This document shows positions 51,155-64,000 of a DNA stretch of 64,000 nucleotides, piece by piece. The notes beneath the pieces were generated by a model. It ran no database searches and was not told the DNA's origin. It worked only from the letters and a program-made list of their open reading frames with translations. The DNA lies in the NCBI GenBank assembly GCA_038502055.1, contig JAXRKN010000026.1, forward strand, positions 620,001 through 684,000, read 5' to 3'. A program made the position numbers and the translations under genes. Positions within the stretch are counted from its first letter, which is position 1; each line of letters starts with the position of its first letter. The DNA is from Tanytarsus gracilentus (lineage: Eukaryota > Arthropoda > Insecta > Diptera > Chironomidae).

Positions 51155-52127
51155 TATTAGGTCAGTTGCTACGTGTAGAACACTTTAATGTATTAAAGTC
51201 GATTTTTGAGGCAAAAATTAATATTTTTATTTAAATTTGCGTGCTGAAGAATTAGACAACAGTGAGATATTTTTAAATAACTTGTGGAGTTACACATTGA
51301 GCATTCACTTAAACTTTAAAACAGTTTCAACATTTTTTTCGCGGCTCATTAAATCATTTGGTAAAACATATTCAAGCATAACTAATTAAAAATCGAAGTC
51401 AGAACACTGGAAATTGTTTTCGTTTCATTAATTCAACGGAAATTAATTAAACAGTTTTAATTTAATTAAAATAATTTTGTTTGGAAATGTTGTGTCATAT
51501 CTTGACTATTTATTTAATTTCTAGCCGACTCGGCATAAAATACATGGCGATTAGCACTCCTTCGATGTAAACATTAGAAATTTGTCAAATAAAATTTACA
51601 TAAGCCATGAAAGTGTTTTTCTAGCGTTCACATTCAAGAGCATATTCCGTCTAAGGGGATTCTGACTGTGAGCCGTTTGAATAATATTTGGATTTTATAG
51701 ATCGCGTACTTGGCTTTTATTGCACACACACACTTTGTTCCCTCTTAAAAATCACACTGACATTCCAATATTACACGCATTTTTACGCCCAAATGTGAAA
51801 ATTGTTTTCAACATAAATATTTCTTCACCGGAACGCTAATAATGTTTATCAGCATGATATTTTTCCTCGTGCTGAGCTTATAACAGAAAGCTTAATTATT
51901 TCGGCAGAAAAATGTTTTGAGGCAGTCAATAAACATGTGAGTTTTATCTTTAGTATTTTCTTATTCAACCCCCAAAAAATTAATAATGTCAACCATGAAC
52001 AAAGCACTTACTATGTAATGATTTTCGAGGCGGATACAACAATGTGTGACTCCTATATGCCTTCACGATTTCCATCTCATAGGATTAATCAAATTTCCCA
52101 TATATAAAAAGCTACTCATGAGCTCAC

Positions 52128-52210
52128 TCTTTATCATCGCCACGAGCAACGAAGAATGTTGATAAAATTATACAAATTAGCACGTCTTGTGTGATAACCT
52201 TTTGCGCCAT
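52128..52210 (-). CDS. Candidate first coding exon with signal peptide, minus strand
   Basis: ATG at 52210-52208 opens MAQKVITQDVLICIILSTFF followed by VARGDDK, a good signal peptide with a plausible cleavage after VARG, and the exon ends two bases into a codon at a strong donor (GA|GTGAGC). An acceptor-like TGTAAG lies about 28 bases upstream. Later exons would lie to the left; none was identified. The encoded protein is unknown. Confidence 0.4.
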
Positions 52211-55200
52211 GTGTTTGACTATGATCGCGATGGAAAACCTTACACGGCGTGATGGCGTCGAGAAAAAGTTTTTATTAGAAACTTCTTCAATTTTGTCAGT
52301 CTTACATGCTCTAAACCCCGAAAATGAGATGACTTGCAAATGAGCTTCGACACAGATTTTTGTAATATTATTTTCTTTTAAAACTCTTTTTTTCCTTTCT
52401 TGCAGGAAAATGTTGTTGAATAGATGTAAAGTGTTATTATCATCTTGTTAGAGAGTCAACATCGTCAACACATATTTAAATTCTGTTCTTTCTTGCTTTA
52501 GAACGGTGAGGAGTGAAAAACTTCAGGGATTGTTTTTGAAGATTATGAAAAAGGTGAAAAGAGGAAAGAAAACAGCAAAAATTAATTTTGTGAACTCAAA
52601 AACAAATTTTTATTTCCAGAGATTTTGAAATAATTTTTGACTATTAATTCATAAATTTATTTAACTTTTTCAAACAGAAAAAGGAAATAGGATTTTAAAA
52701 GTTTTTCTCATATTTTCAAGCTTTATACAGTTTTCAATTCTCACATCACCACATAGAAATTTGAATTATCCGTAAAATTAATTCAAAAACTCAAACATAC
52801 ATATGAGCATGAAGCATTTCATAGAAATAAACATTTCTCATGATGATGATTAAGCAACTTTCTCTCTCAGATTTTGAGCTTTTGTGAAATGTAATTGAAT
52901 AAAATTTGTTTTAAAATTTAGATTAAAATTGAGAGGAATTTAAATTAATTCATTTCATCTCGAGAGTGAAAATTTTGTGATTAAATTCATTTTTAATTTT
53001 TTTTTAATTCACGTCGTTAAATTAACGATGGCTCTCAACTTGGCTAATTGCTTTTATTAACAATAAATTGATATTTGAAGTATCTAAATGAGCAATTTTG
53101 GCTTTTGAAAGTAGTTCAAATTAAAATACAAATATGGCAGTTGTAACGTTTTAAGTGTCGCATTAAATTTAATTAAATTTCTCTCTCACTCCTTACAAAA
53201 CTATGACGACACAATAGTGCAGCATAGTTTTTATTTTTCTTTTGTAGTTGCTCAGCTTTTTTTTGCTCTTGTGTGAGCACACTAAAACCCTGTATCGAGT
53301 TTTAATTGAAAAAAGAAAAAGTTTTAACAGAAAAATAATTTCTCGAGTCGCTCATGTGTGCATGCAGTATGTTTTTAATTTTAATATTAAAAGTTGTTCA
53401 CAGCATCATCATAACTGTGCTGCGGGAATAAAACGATGAGCTTTTATATCTAGCTAGAATTCAGACAAATTTGCATAAAATCAACTCACATCCCGAGACA
53501 CTCAAGTGAGTGGATAGTGAAAGTTTGTTCTTCCGTTATGAATGATAAATGTTTGCATTACGGGTTTAAAACGACCTTCCTCATAGAAGTGCTATTTACA
53601 GTATACTTGATAAAAACATCATTATACACATTCATAACTTTGTCATAATCATCATCGCAAATTTCATTCGCACAGCGATTATCACTCGCTATTTACTGAA
53701 GAAGAAATTATGCTGCTAATGGTGCTTATTCAGAGCTGATTAAAGTTTATTTAACTCAAAAAGTGTATGCTCAGTTAAATGGATATGAGTGAGCCTTTTT
53801 AAGACAAAACTTTTCATTAGAATTCTGTGAAAAGTGAGATATGATTTTGGTTAAGTTTAAAATTATTTGAATTGAAACACATCTTATAATTAAAAAAAAA
53901 ATTCACTTTCATCATGTTTCAAAAAGGTTTCAAATACAAAGAAGAACCATCAAAATTCTTTGTCAAAAAATAAAATATTTACTATCTAAAAAATATATAT
54001 TTTTCTATTTAAAATTAAACTCAAATGCAGCTGCAGTTTGCAAATTTAGTCATTTTCCTATTTCGAGATACTGAATTAATAGCCGGGAGTGTTGCTGAAA
54101 ATATTAAGTTTCAATTTTCTTTTTCATCCAATCTCACTGTGTCGCAAGGATTGTGCTTCGTACTCAATAAAGATATAAAAGAATAACAAACAGCTCACGA
54201 CTGCGGGATGATTTTCGATTAACATCATCACTTCGTTGAATTTCGATGTGTTTAGAATTTTCATTAAATACTTAAAGAGTTCTCTTTAAAGTAAATGCAG
54301 CGAATTTAAGAGTACAATCACGGAAGGATGAATGCGAGCACGAAAATATAACAATTTTCCGCAATCCTGATAGAAGAAGTAGAATTGCTTAAAAGAGCTT
54401 TTAAATGATTTTTCCTCATAATATCTTTGCATATTTCTCTTTTCTTTCTTTTTTCCCCATAATAATAATAAATCATGGGAAAATAACGGTTTTATCTTAT
54501 CAGCATTATTCTCTCCTCCGACAACTACTTCTTCCACTTCTTCTTCCTTAAATAAAGCACATTGTTAGCAAAATAACAAAAGAAAATGTTGAGATTTTCT
54601 TCTTTTTTGCATAAGCATGGAGAAAACAATACTCTGAATGGGTTTTTGCATTTTAATCTCACATTTTACCGTAATCATTTTTGAGCTTTGTTATAAATTA
54701 GGAAGAAAAACAAGAATTCTTAGCGGCTTCGAGGAATTCCTTATTTTTTTCATACACTCATTAAATATAAATTAGAGAGGATCAGAAATTTGTTTTTGAA
54801 CAATAAATCAAAAGACATTTGCCGATTTAACTTTTCACATTTGAAGATAATTTTAGAAATTTTCCAATTAATTTAAAATCTAAGCATGAGATCTTGGAAC
54901 TGATATTTATCTAAAAAAAACTGTTGTCATTTTTCAACAAAAGTTCATAATTCATATTTTTAATTTTCACACATCTGTTGTGACAACTTCTAAAAAGTAT
55001 AACTTGACAATTTACAGCACATATAAATTGTCATTTTATCGATTTTACACGATCATCGTCTGCAATTTTTCCACTCTGTTTATCTCAGCATTAATTTATC
55101 ATATTTACCTGCAGCCTCTTCTGACATAAGCGATATTCTCACAAGTGAAATTCTTCTATCTAAAATTATTATCTTCCTCACTTTTTTACATGCACGTTTT

Positions 55201-58200
55201 CTCCGCATCATGCACACAAAGTCTTCAAATTTTTCATTTTTCATGTTATCAAATTGATGACTTCGTGCTCGCGCATAAAATTTTGTGAATATTCATCACA
55301 TATGGCGTTGGTTGTGTTTTTTCTCATAAAAGCTTAAAAAATGTCACAACAAATTAAAGTCGCACAAATTTATAATTTTCTTTAAAAAAATAAATTTATC
55401 TCGTAATCGAAACTTTTAAAAATCTTTCGAGAGAACTTGACAAATGGTGAAATTCAAACAGATTACAAAATCGAACTTGATTGATTGATTTAACACCTAC
55501 ATTGGTCTCAAATGCTACTTGTCTCTTACACACATGAATTTCAATGCCCAAGAGCACATATTTATAGAAGGAGTTGATCTCTAACATCAAAACGTGTGTA
55601 AAATACAAATTGCATATCTACATCCAAATCAGGAGCATTTGCGCTCAATTTCTTTGCTTTTTGTTCTCGTTTTTCGAGGAACTGATTTTCTCTCGCACAT
55701 AATGATGAGAAAATTTCCATCTGAGAAAACTTTCTGTTTCTGTTGCTTCACTAAATATTTATAAGAAAGAAAATTTCTTCATAGTTCCATAGAGAAATGC
55801 TGAAGTAAAAGGGCATCATTTTCATTTTGCCTCTATGAGCGAAACCATAATCGCGAGTGTAATTACCCGAGCAACAACTTTAATGAATTTTAATGTCTAG
55901 TTGCTCTTCATTCTAAATATTGGGTCGAAAATAATAAGAAGAACAACAAAATCATCTGGCGCTGTTAAATAGACGACATGGCATTCAAGCAGTGTTTTTG
56001 GTATATTTAATTAACTATAAGGACATAACATGAAAGAATTTCTTAATTAAAAAATTCTTCATTTTCTTTGCCTTTTAAACTTTTTTCCCCGAGCCAGATG
56101 GTTTAAACATTTGGTATGTGTTTGAGGAAAGTAAACATTTAGAAAAACATACATCCATTACCTAAGATGGAAGATAAAATCTTTTGGGTCACTCACGGAA
56201 AAATAAAACATTTATTTAGGTTACAATGATTTGAGGGGTGAAACACGATTAATTTAAAATCAAATATTTTTCTGTTGTTCAAAGTCTTTAAGAATTAAAA
56301 ATAAATCTTTTAAATTTATTCAAATTGTTGTGCTTCATAAACTTTACAGTCAATTTGATATAGAATGAAGCTTAAAAGTATTTTAAACTTTTCATTGATC
56401 GTCAATAAAATCTTGAATACTTAAACCCTTTTCCTAATAATCTTCAAATGCAAACAATTTAAAACATTTCGATATTTTACTTCCCCATAAATACCTAAAG
56501 CATGTCTTCTCAGCAAAAATTCATAACCAATTCCTCCTGCTCAAAGTTTTGGAAATGATTTATGAACGGTTTACGTTTCCATTGTACATGTAATAAAATT
56601 TGAATAGGCTTCCTTAATTCCTGTTGTGAAATCGCAATAAATTTTTTTAAGCACACTCTTTACAAAATATTTAGCTTTCCTTTCAACAGGTAGTGAAGTG
56701 ATAGGAAATGATAGTAAAGTGGTAGCAACAGCTATTTGTCTGCTTGAAGGAAATCTCATTCAAATTGCTCTCGAGCAATTCAAACTTTTATTTCAAGTTT
56801 CATCGTAATCTAAAATTCAAATTTTTTTCTGCCTTAATTTAAATTCAGGGGGCAGAACAGGTGGATTTAAATTTCTAATTGCGATTAAATTTAAATCTGT
56901 GTGGATTTCAAATGAATTTAAATTTAAACTCAATTTTCTTGTTGTCCTCTTTCGCTTTGGCAAAATAATTGGAATATCGAGTGGATTTAATTTAATTTTT
57001 TTTCCCTAGAGAGAAAAAAAAATCAGAATGGCACATGAAAAAAATAACATGGAGATGAGAGGCATTCGGAAAGTCAAATGGAATGATTTAATTGAATTAT
57101 TTAAAGCAAGAGAAAAATGTCGAGTGAAACTTTTTTTACTCTCTCCTTCTTCTAACAGTTCAGCTTGAGAGTGTTGCAGGAGAGTAATCCAATTTGCAAG
57201 AATCTCTCTCTTGATTTCAAATCCAATCATATTCTCCAAAATCGTGTCTTATGTTGTGAACATGAATTGATTTTAAAATATCCGATTATGTGAAAGGCAG
57301 AAGCAGCATGCATGCAACATCTGTCACTATTCGACACATCTAACTTTCGGATGGAGAAGAAGAAGAATTTTCATGTGCCTTCAACAGCGCCATTGTGAGC
57401 ACGAACTCGGAGAGAGAAGGAAATTTTTGAACATCTTTCGCTTCATTTCATACAGATTATTGCCACTCGAATCATCGACACATTCTAAGGAATGGGAAAT
57501 GAAGGAATCAATATGCGATGAGCAGCTTCGACCTCTTCTTATACTGAAATATTTCACTGACATTTTTGGCCTCTCGTCAACTCTCAACATTATGCTCGAG
57601 TGGAATGAAAATGTGAATTATTTAAAGCTAAGTCAAGATGACATGAGACCCTCCATATTTATGGTCAAAAAATATTGAAAGAATTTGCATCATCTTCAGC
57701 AATGTAAAGGAAAAAATGGGAAGAAAAGCATTTTTATTATGCATGCAAAATTCGAGGATAAATGTCAATCCTTAATTCCTTGCTGCCTTCGACGAAGCCG
57801 ATTCACGAGAAGGAAGCTCTTTTGATATTTAAATCCCAAGCTTTCAATTTATCGTCAACGATTTTGTAATATGAAAACTTTGAAGGAAATGTGATCGGGG
57901 ATGACTTGGAGGATTATGAACGTCATGAAAAAGAAACTGAATTTTTTTTTCATTCAAGAGTTCAAAAAACTAAAGTTTTTATTCTGTTCGATGCACTAAA
58001 ACGTAACGACTATCGTGATGCCACTAACAATAAAAATATCGTAATTCTTACTAAGCTTCAATTTCTTGAAGTATAATAAAAGATTTCCCCCACCCGAGTG
58101 CATAGAGCAGCCACTAAAGAATACATAAAATTACAAAAGGGTTTAAAAATTTATATGCGCTAAATCCGTCTAACAAAAAAAAGAAGCGCAGATGATTTGT

Positions 58201-60875
58201 GTAACTCCTTATACACACTGCCGCTGCCAACGGAAGGGTTTAGTGCTTGATAAAAAACCGCACAACCATGTAAAATATTTTTTTAGAGAATATATTACAC
58301 GAGACCGTCCTCATGCGAGATCATGGAATTCCCATTGTAATGATTTGTGGTTAAAATCGGTTTTACATAAATTTCAACAAATAGCATTTTGAAGTTGTCT
58401 ATTTATCATTGCGAATTTTTTTTTAAAACAAAATATTAGCTAACACAAAAATTTATGTTTAAAATTTTTTTAAAAATTTCCTGAAGATTTCCTTGCCATA
58501 AAATTTTAATTCAATTTTTTGGCTAATTACAATTTAAACCACTTTTGTGTAACCACTTTGTGTGACCACATAGTTTGTGGTTAATATTCATTTAGAGTTA
58601 AATTTTATATTTTATAAATTGCATTTAATTGCCAACCATAAAAAAATAATTAATTGCAAAATCACACAATAACAAATTGGATCAGCAAATGAAATGACTC
58701 GACATCAATTTGAGCTCATTAAAATGCAGAGCTTTAAACGAGAAAAAAAATTATTGTCTCCAAATAAATTGTCCCCTCATCTAGTTTATGCATCTCTTCT
58801 CTTTCAATTTTTATCGGGTCGACGACAAGCACGAGAGAGCAAAAAAGGTTTATGATCCTCATAATTTGTGAAGCTCCATTTTTTTTCCTCCTTTTTAGCC
58901 GCTCACTTTTTCCCTCTTGTTAATTGAAAAACTTTTTTCTGCTCTTTGTCTCACGCTTGCTTTTTCTCGTCCCGCATGCGATGTTATTGTTGCTAAATTA
59001 TGGCACCTCCATAACTTCCGCATGTATGTGCAGTGCTTCTTTTCTAAGAAAATCTTTTAAGCAGCAAGAAAAAGTGAACATTGTTATCATTAGATTGGCT
59101 TTTAACTCTTTTTCCTTCGCCAATAAAACTTTTTAATTTTCAAACCGGGAACAGAATAAAATTGAAAAAGGTTAAACAGAACTTAGAAGAGAAACTTTTT
59201 CGTTCTTGTTGATACACTTTTTCCTCCAGTCGACGAAAGAATTAATTTAAATTAATTTTTCAACATTTTCTCTCAAATTAAGGGGCGAGACACTTAAGTG
59301 CTTTTTAATCTACGTTAATTTGTTTATAGTTTGATTTAAATCCATTAAATATTGATTAATTCTTGAATATAAATTTAAATCCATTTTGGATTAATTTAAA
59401 TCTTTGCACATCGCCCCTGAGTCGAACATGAAAAGCGCAAGAAAACGAAACAAAACATCAGAAATTTGTTACATCCTGGAAAATGATGATGGGCCGTTAC
59501 ATTACAGCGGTCTCTAATTTGCGTTCATTCGCTAAATTAAATAATGAGCATGGTAATTCTATTTTGTACTCTTCTCATAATAATGTGCGAAAATGAGCAT
59601 TACTGATGTTACATTGCAGCATCATCCAAGGTCATTGAAGTGAAAAACAAGCTCGGACCTTAATATCTAATTTAATTTCACCCTTTCGACACTCACCATG
59701 ACCTAACTCCGATGAACATTATCCGCACTCTGAGGAATGTTGTCATAATTTTTTTGCGAAGGATGTTGGAAGCGCATGCTCGATGTTCACCCGATTTCCA
59801 GTCGCCCCTCTCAATTCTGTTCGTTTTCCATCAAGCACAACAACACATCAAATTGAGTGAAACTTGTCCATTCCAAAATTAGTCGAAGGAAAATTTCTTA
59901 CCTGATCGGTCACGAAAGTTTCTCAGCTCGAGTGTTAAACTGTTAGACTTTATTGAATTATAATTAAATCAATTAAATTTATTCTCACTTGTGTCACACG
60001 CTTGGGACTTATTTATCGAATTATATGTGAAAATCTCCACGAGTGATTTTTTGCCTCCGTTATCTATGCTTAACACTATAATAATCCCTCTCTATGTATG
60101 TCTATCATGTGTCATACCCAATTTTTGATTGATGACAAAAGTTTTATTGAGTCAGTGAGAGAAGATGGACTTTATGCACTGTTGAATCTCATTAGATTTA
60201 AGAGTTTTTGTCAGAGTGCTAACTCAATAGCCGAATAGACATAGACTTTTGCAATCCAATTTGACTGGGGAGGAGAAAAGTCTTAGAGGAGCTTTAATGA
60301 AATTACATATAAAAGGGATTTACCCATATTGTGTTTCCATATTGTGGATTATAAAAAGGCATTTACGGAGAGAAGAATTTATAGCGACGCATTATGTCGA
60401 AGATCACGAGAAAATATTTTCTCGTTTTTTGCAATGATACACTAAAAACGGATTAGGATATCTTCAGAGCGCACATAAAAATAAAATATCAAAAAAGTGG
60501 AGCCAAGGAAGTTGTCGGATGTGACTCATATAAATATTAAACGCAAGAAACCTCTTCATATTCTTTAGAGAGGAGGTGCACATATTTGTGTGACATTCGA
60601 AAGAGAAAATTTATTGTTTTTCGGTGTGAACAAAAAAAATATATGAAAATTTTATTAAAGTATACGACAATGACGGGATTCAATTAAAATGACATTTCAA
60701 TGTGAGTGACATAAATGGAACAGTGAAAAAATAATTTTAAAAAAACTATTTAAGAAATTGCGCAAACAAGAAGAATAAAAACAAATAAATCAATTTGAAA
60801 AAATTGAATAAAGCGAGCGGCAAGAGATAAATGAAGATTGTGGAAGAGTGAGCAGTGAGCTGAGTAATGTGCTAC
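52211..60875. other. Gene-poor stretch
   Basis: No complete gene recognised. A minus-strand CAG|GTAAGAA donor at about 59901, preceded by leader-like sequence (CTCGAGCTGAGAAACTTTCG), could be a non-coding first exon of a minus-strand gene such as the one starting at 52210; this is a guess. The 101-codon frame at 57373-57678 has no recognisable domain. Confidence 0.35.
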
Positions 60876-61642
60876 CTTCGTTACTGGGACCTGCTCGTCT
60901 ATCCGCCAGAATTTCTATAGAAATTCTATAGAAAATTCTATAGAAATTCTATGGATTTTCTATAGAATTTCTATAGAAAGCTGCAGAATTTCTATAGAAT
61001 TTCCATAGAATTTTCTATAGAAAATTTTCCATAGAATTTCTATAGAATATTTTCATGATTGATTTTTGTTTGATTTATGTCTCTTTTAATTATGAAAATT
61101 ATGTTAAATTTAATTTTAATAATTTCTATTTTCTTGATTTTTTAAATTTTCCTTTCGTAAAAAAGAATAATTTTTTAAGCGAAAAGTGTGAGTTGGGTTT
61201 TGGTTAGAGAAAATAAGTAAAGTATACGAAGAGAAAAAATTAATGTATAAAAATTGTGGCCATCAACAATTTTACCTAATCCCCTCATTTATCCCTTTTA
61301 AAAAAGAACCATAAAATTCCAATTGTGAATTTATTGAATTGGATGATGTTCAAAAAATAATATTTTTTCATCAGTAAAAAAAGTCAATAGAAATTTTCCA
61401 TAGAAATTCTATAGAATTTTCCATAGAATTTCTATAGAACAAAATTTTCTATAGAATTTCTATGGAAAATATTCTATAGAAATTCTATGGAAAATTTTCT
61501 ATAGAAAATTCTATGGAAATTCTATAGAAATTCTACAGCTTTCTATAGAAATTCTATAGAAAATCCATAGAATTTCTATAGAATTTTCTATAGAATTTCT
61601 ATAGAAATTCTGGCGGATAGACGAGCTACACTCTTCGTTACT
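60876..61642. mobile_element. Fold-back element FB-2 with iterated TCTATAGA palindromes
   Basis: CTTCGTTACT at 60876-60885 and 61633-61642 gives an 8-10-bp target duplication around a 747-bp element. The ends are inverted: GCTCGTCTATCCGCCAGAAT at 60893-60912 and its complement at the right, where the outermost bases read (reverse complement) GAGTGTAGCTCG, matching the end of FB-1 (GAGTGTAGGTCAC). Both arms are iterated TTCTATAGAA / TTCCATAGAA palindromes, and the unique centre is about 61045-61385. The architecture is the same as FB-1 but the palindrome core is different. Confidence 0.82.
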
Positions 61643-61722
61643 ACCCCGAAGGTTAAAGGTTGTTTGGTAGAGTGAAACACCAATTCGACACCCACAAAAA
61701 AAGGATTTGTAACGATGACGTT

Positions 61723-61801
61723 ATGAGGCATTCACTAAAATGGATTATTCTTGGATGCTTCATCCTCATTACGACAAAGTGCAAATGTTCACAGACATCG
61801 T
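61723..61801 (+). CDS. Candidate first coding exon with signal peptide, plus strand
   Basis: ATG at 61723 opens MRHSLKWIILGCFILITTKC then KCSQTS, a clear signal-peptide pattern, ending one base into a codon at a near-consensus donor (T|GTAAGTCA at 61802). It begins only 80 bases after the FB-2 element. A possible second exon is 63316-63368: it has a fine pyrimidine tract and CAG acceptor, starts with the two bases needed, stays open (QCVFAENFYVYSPHLVY) and ends at GTATGT. The protein is unknown and probably continues beyond the window. Confidence 0.4.
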
Positions 61802-64000
61802 GTAAGTCATTGTTTTTTATCGCGTTAATCTGCTCGCGCATCATTTGCATTCGCTTTCAACTTTTATTTTTATTAATGGCGCAAAAAAGGGAGCTAAAAA
61901 CAAGGAAACTCATTAACCCAGATTTCTCTTCTTTCTTGCACATTCCGCATGATTCTCTTTATGATCAATAGTCTTTAAATTATTTTTTTCCCACACAGCA
62001 TTTTTATGGAAGCACGATATTATAATGCCTCGTAGCAGAAGGAGGAATCTATAAGAGAAAAATGATGAAAATAAAAATGTCATGTTTACCATTTAAAATT
62101 AATACAAAATTCATTCTTGCGCGGTTAAAAAGTCTAACCGAAATAAATTTAGCTTTTTATTGGCATTTTAATGAGCTCAGAATTAAATACTGATAAGAGG
62201 TGAATTGAAATTCTAAAGTTTAAAAAAACATTAATTTTTTGTTAAAAATTATTCAAAATTAAAATGAGATAATTTTCAGGTTTTTAATAATTTTCACAAA
62301 ATAAATATTTAATTTTAAAATTTCTCTTTGGAATTAAAATATCAACGATTTTTAATTTGAAATAATTGTTCAACCATTTTGTGGTTAAAAGCTGAAATTT
62401 TAATTTAGAGTCTCGTTTTACCATTAACATGATTTTCTTCATTTAAACGGAATATTAAGTGCTTTAATTTTTAATGAATTGAAAGTGGTTTTTTGCTCGA
62501 AACATTCGAATAAAATTTCGCATTTTATCGTACAGAATTTTTCGCAAAGTTTTTACATAATTTATCAAAGAGAATTTTATGGCATTTTATTTAACGCTGC
62601 ATGCTTAAAGATGTGAAAATGTTTCAGAACAAAAGAGCACAGAATTATTTCTTTTAAAACATAAACAGAGATATAAAGTTGAGCAAAAACAAAAGGTAAA
62701 CGGCATGAGCAAAACAGAGATTTTTTAAATTTTAATGACAACCTAAACCTCGCTCAGGGCTGCAGTATCCATAATTAAAGAGTCGTTGAATATTTTTAAA
62801 TCTCTAACGGTAAAACAAAATCCATTATCATAAACGCAGATTTAATTTTGAGAATAAATTTGTGCACGCATTCGTTTGAATTCAGTTCGCGTTATTAATT
62901 CAAAATTGAAATTAAACTCACGAAAACAGATTTTCGAGTGTGACGAGACGAAGCGAAAAAGTTTTATTTGCACAAAATATTCTCGAAGTCTTTATTCTTA
63001 CATTATTTACGGTGAGATTATGATAAAAATTGAAGTCATATTGTGTTACGAGGAGCAAAGTAAACCCTCCAATTGAGATAAAAATCATGCGAAGCGATTT
63101 ATCAAAATGCTTGCCTGTCGTTGACCTTTTTTTACTCTCGTCAGACGTACATGTATTTTCCAATGTTGAATAGTGTTGATGAGATCTAAAGTGCTTTTAC
63201 TCTCAAAATCCTCCTTTTGTCTTACTTTTTCTTTACATTCTCTTCTCTCCCTCACTAATCCAACCTACTTTAGCTCGACTATTCAAAATGATTTCTTCTT
63301 CATCTTTTCATTCAGTTCAGTGTGTTTTTGCTGAGAATTTTTATGTATACAGTCCTCATTTAGTTTACGTATGTATCTTTAAATGGCGTCAGTTAGTTTC
63401 GAAGAGGAAAAGCTCAAACTTTGTTATGAAATGCGAAAAGCGGTGGTCGGGAGCCAATGACTCTATACATTAGCTGTATAGACATGAAAATCAAATTGGG
63501 GTTGTCGAATACTGATTGCATAAATTCAAACCCGAAACTCAATATAAGTCCTTTCGCCTCCACATCCGAACGGTGCCCGGTTTTCAAGAGAGAGAGAGAG
63601 AGACAGAGATACATTACGTCAACTTGTGTGATATTGCTGATAACACAAACTGTACAGGTCGTGTGTGAATTGAGTCGACTTTAACATGTGTACTTTGTTC
63701 AATCTGCATGACGGCAACAAAATTTGTGTATCCCTAGCTCAGTTGATCGAGATAAAATTGGCAACCAAAAATTTTTTATTAAAGACTCACTCTCTGAATT
63801 TTAAAAGGGAACTTTTCGTGACATTAAAAAAGGAATCTTTTGGTATTTCTTCTTTTAAAAAACGCAACATTGTAATGTATTGTAAACATAAAAATATTCA
63901 CAATCTTTCATAAAGGGAAAATAAATGCTTTTGGATTTTCAACACAAAAACCCTTTGACAAAAATTTATTTTCGTTTAAATGCAATAAAATTTGATTAAA
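61802..64000. other. Right end of window, probable intron or intergenic sequence
   Basis: If the 61723 exon is real, this is its first intron and downstream sequence. A GA microsatellite lies at about 63585-63602. Small frames at 63457-63913 lack splice or domain support. Confidence 0.35.

Noticed and set aside
57373..57678. 101-codon + frame with varied composition
   Set aside because: No domain, no splice context and an overlapping minus-strand frame; one frame of this length is expected by chance in 64 kb.
1..64000. tRNA, rRNA or CRISPR-like content
   Set aside because: Scanning for T-arm words and regularly spaced direct repeats found none; the tandem arrays seen are contiguous satellite units inside mobile elements.

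Overview
This is a strongly A+T-rich eukaryotic window. It has long non-coding stretches, short spliced exons with GT/AG borders, and many non-autonomous mobile elements. The gene content (a dpr-type immunoglobulin protein, a secreted leucine-rich-repeat protein, a 5-hydroxyisourate hydrolase) and the HINE-like elements point to an insect, most likely a nematoceran fly. That placement is inference; no species marker was seen.

The left 11.4 kb is gene-bearing. A complete six-exon dpr-family gene lies on the + strand (coding 1846-5394) and faces, tail to tail, a complete eleven-exon secreted LRR gene on the - strand (coding 7244-11387). I joined the exons by hand; every junction keeps GT/AG and reading phase. 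The LRR gene has a 20-nt microexon and carries a 1.1-kb HINE-like element in one intron. The only other confident gene is a compact two-exon 5-hydroxyisourate hydrolase at 22104-22501, with its own TATA box and poly(A) signal.

From about 23 kb to the right end I recognise no complete gene. The stretch resembles a gene desert or the introns of large genes. Three places look like first coding exons (signal-peptide-like start followed by a donor): 42447-42623 (+), 52128-52210 (-) and 61723-61801 (+). One 95-codon ORF at 50867-51154 (-) is weakly reminiscent of an insect odorant-receptor C-terminus.

The most striking content is mobile. (i) Two pairs of HINE/Helentron-like elements (7992-9135 and 30512-31498; 22834-23768 and 42938-43643) have different ends but share a related tandem core; in the first pair the core is a 129-bp unit open as a 43-residue repeat ORF. 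(ii) There are four fold-back elements. Those at 19653-20714 and 60886-61632 have related ends and arms built from iterated 10-bp palindromes (TTCTGCAGAA in one, TTCTATAGAA in the other), flanked by 8-bp and 8-10-bp duplications. The one at 45530-47220 has near-identical arms of about 0.8 kb and an 8-bp duplication. The fourth, near 12.3-12.9 kb, is more diverged. (iii) A 1-kb insertion at 36363-37363 is bounded by a perfect 22-bp duplication, as expected for a retroposed element.
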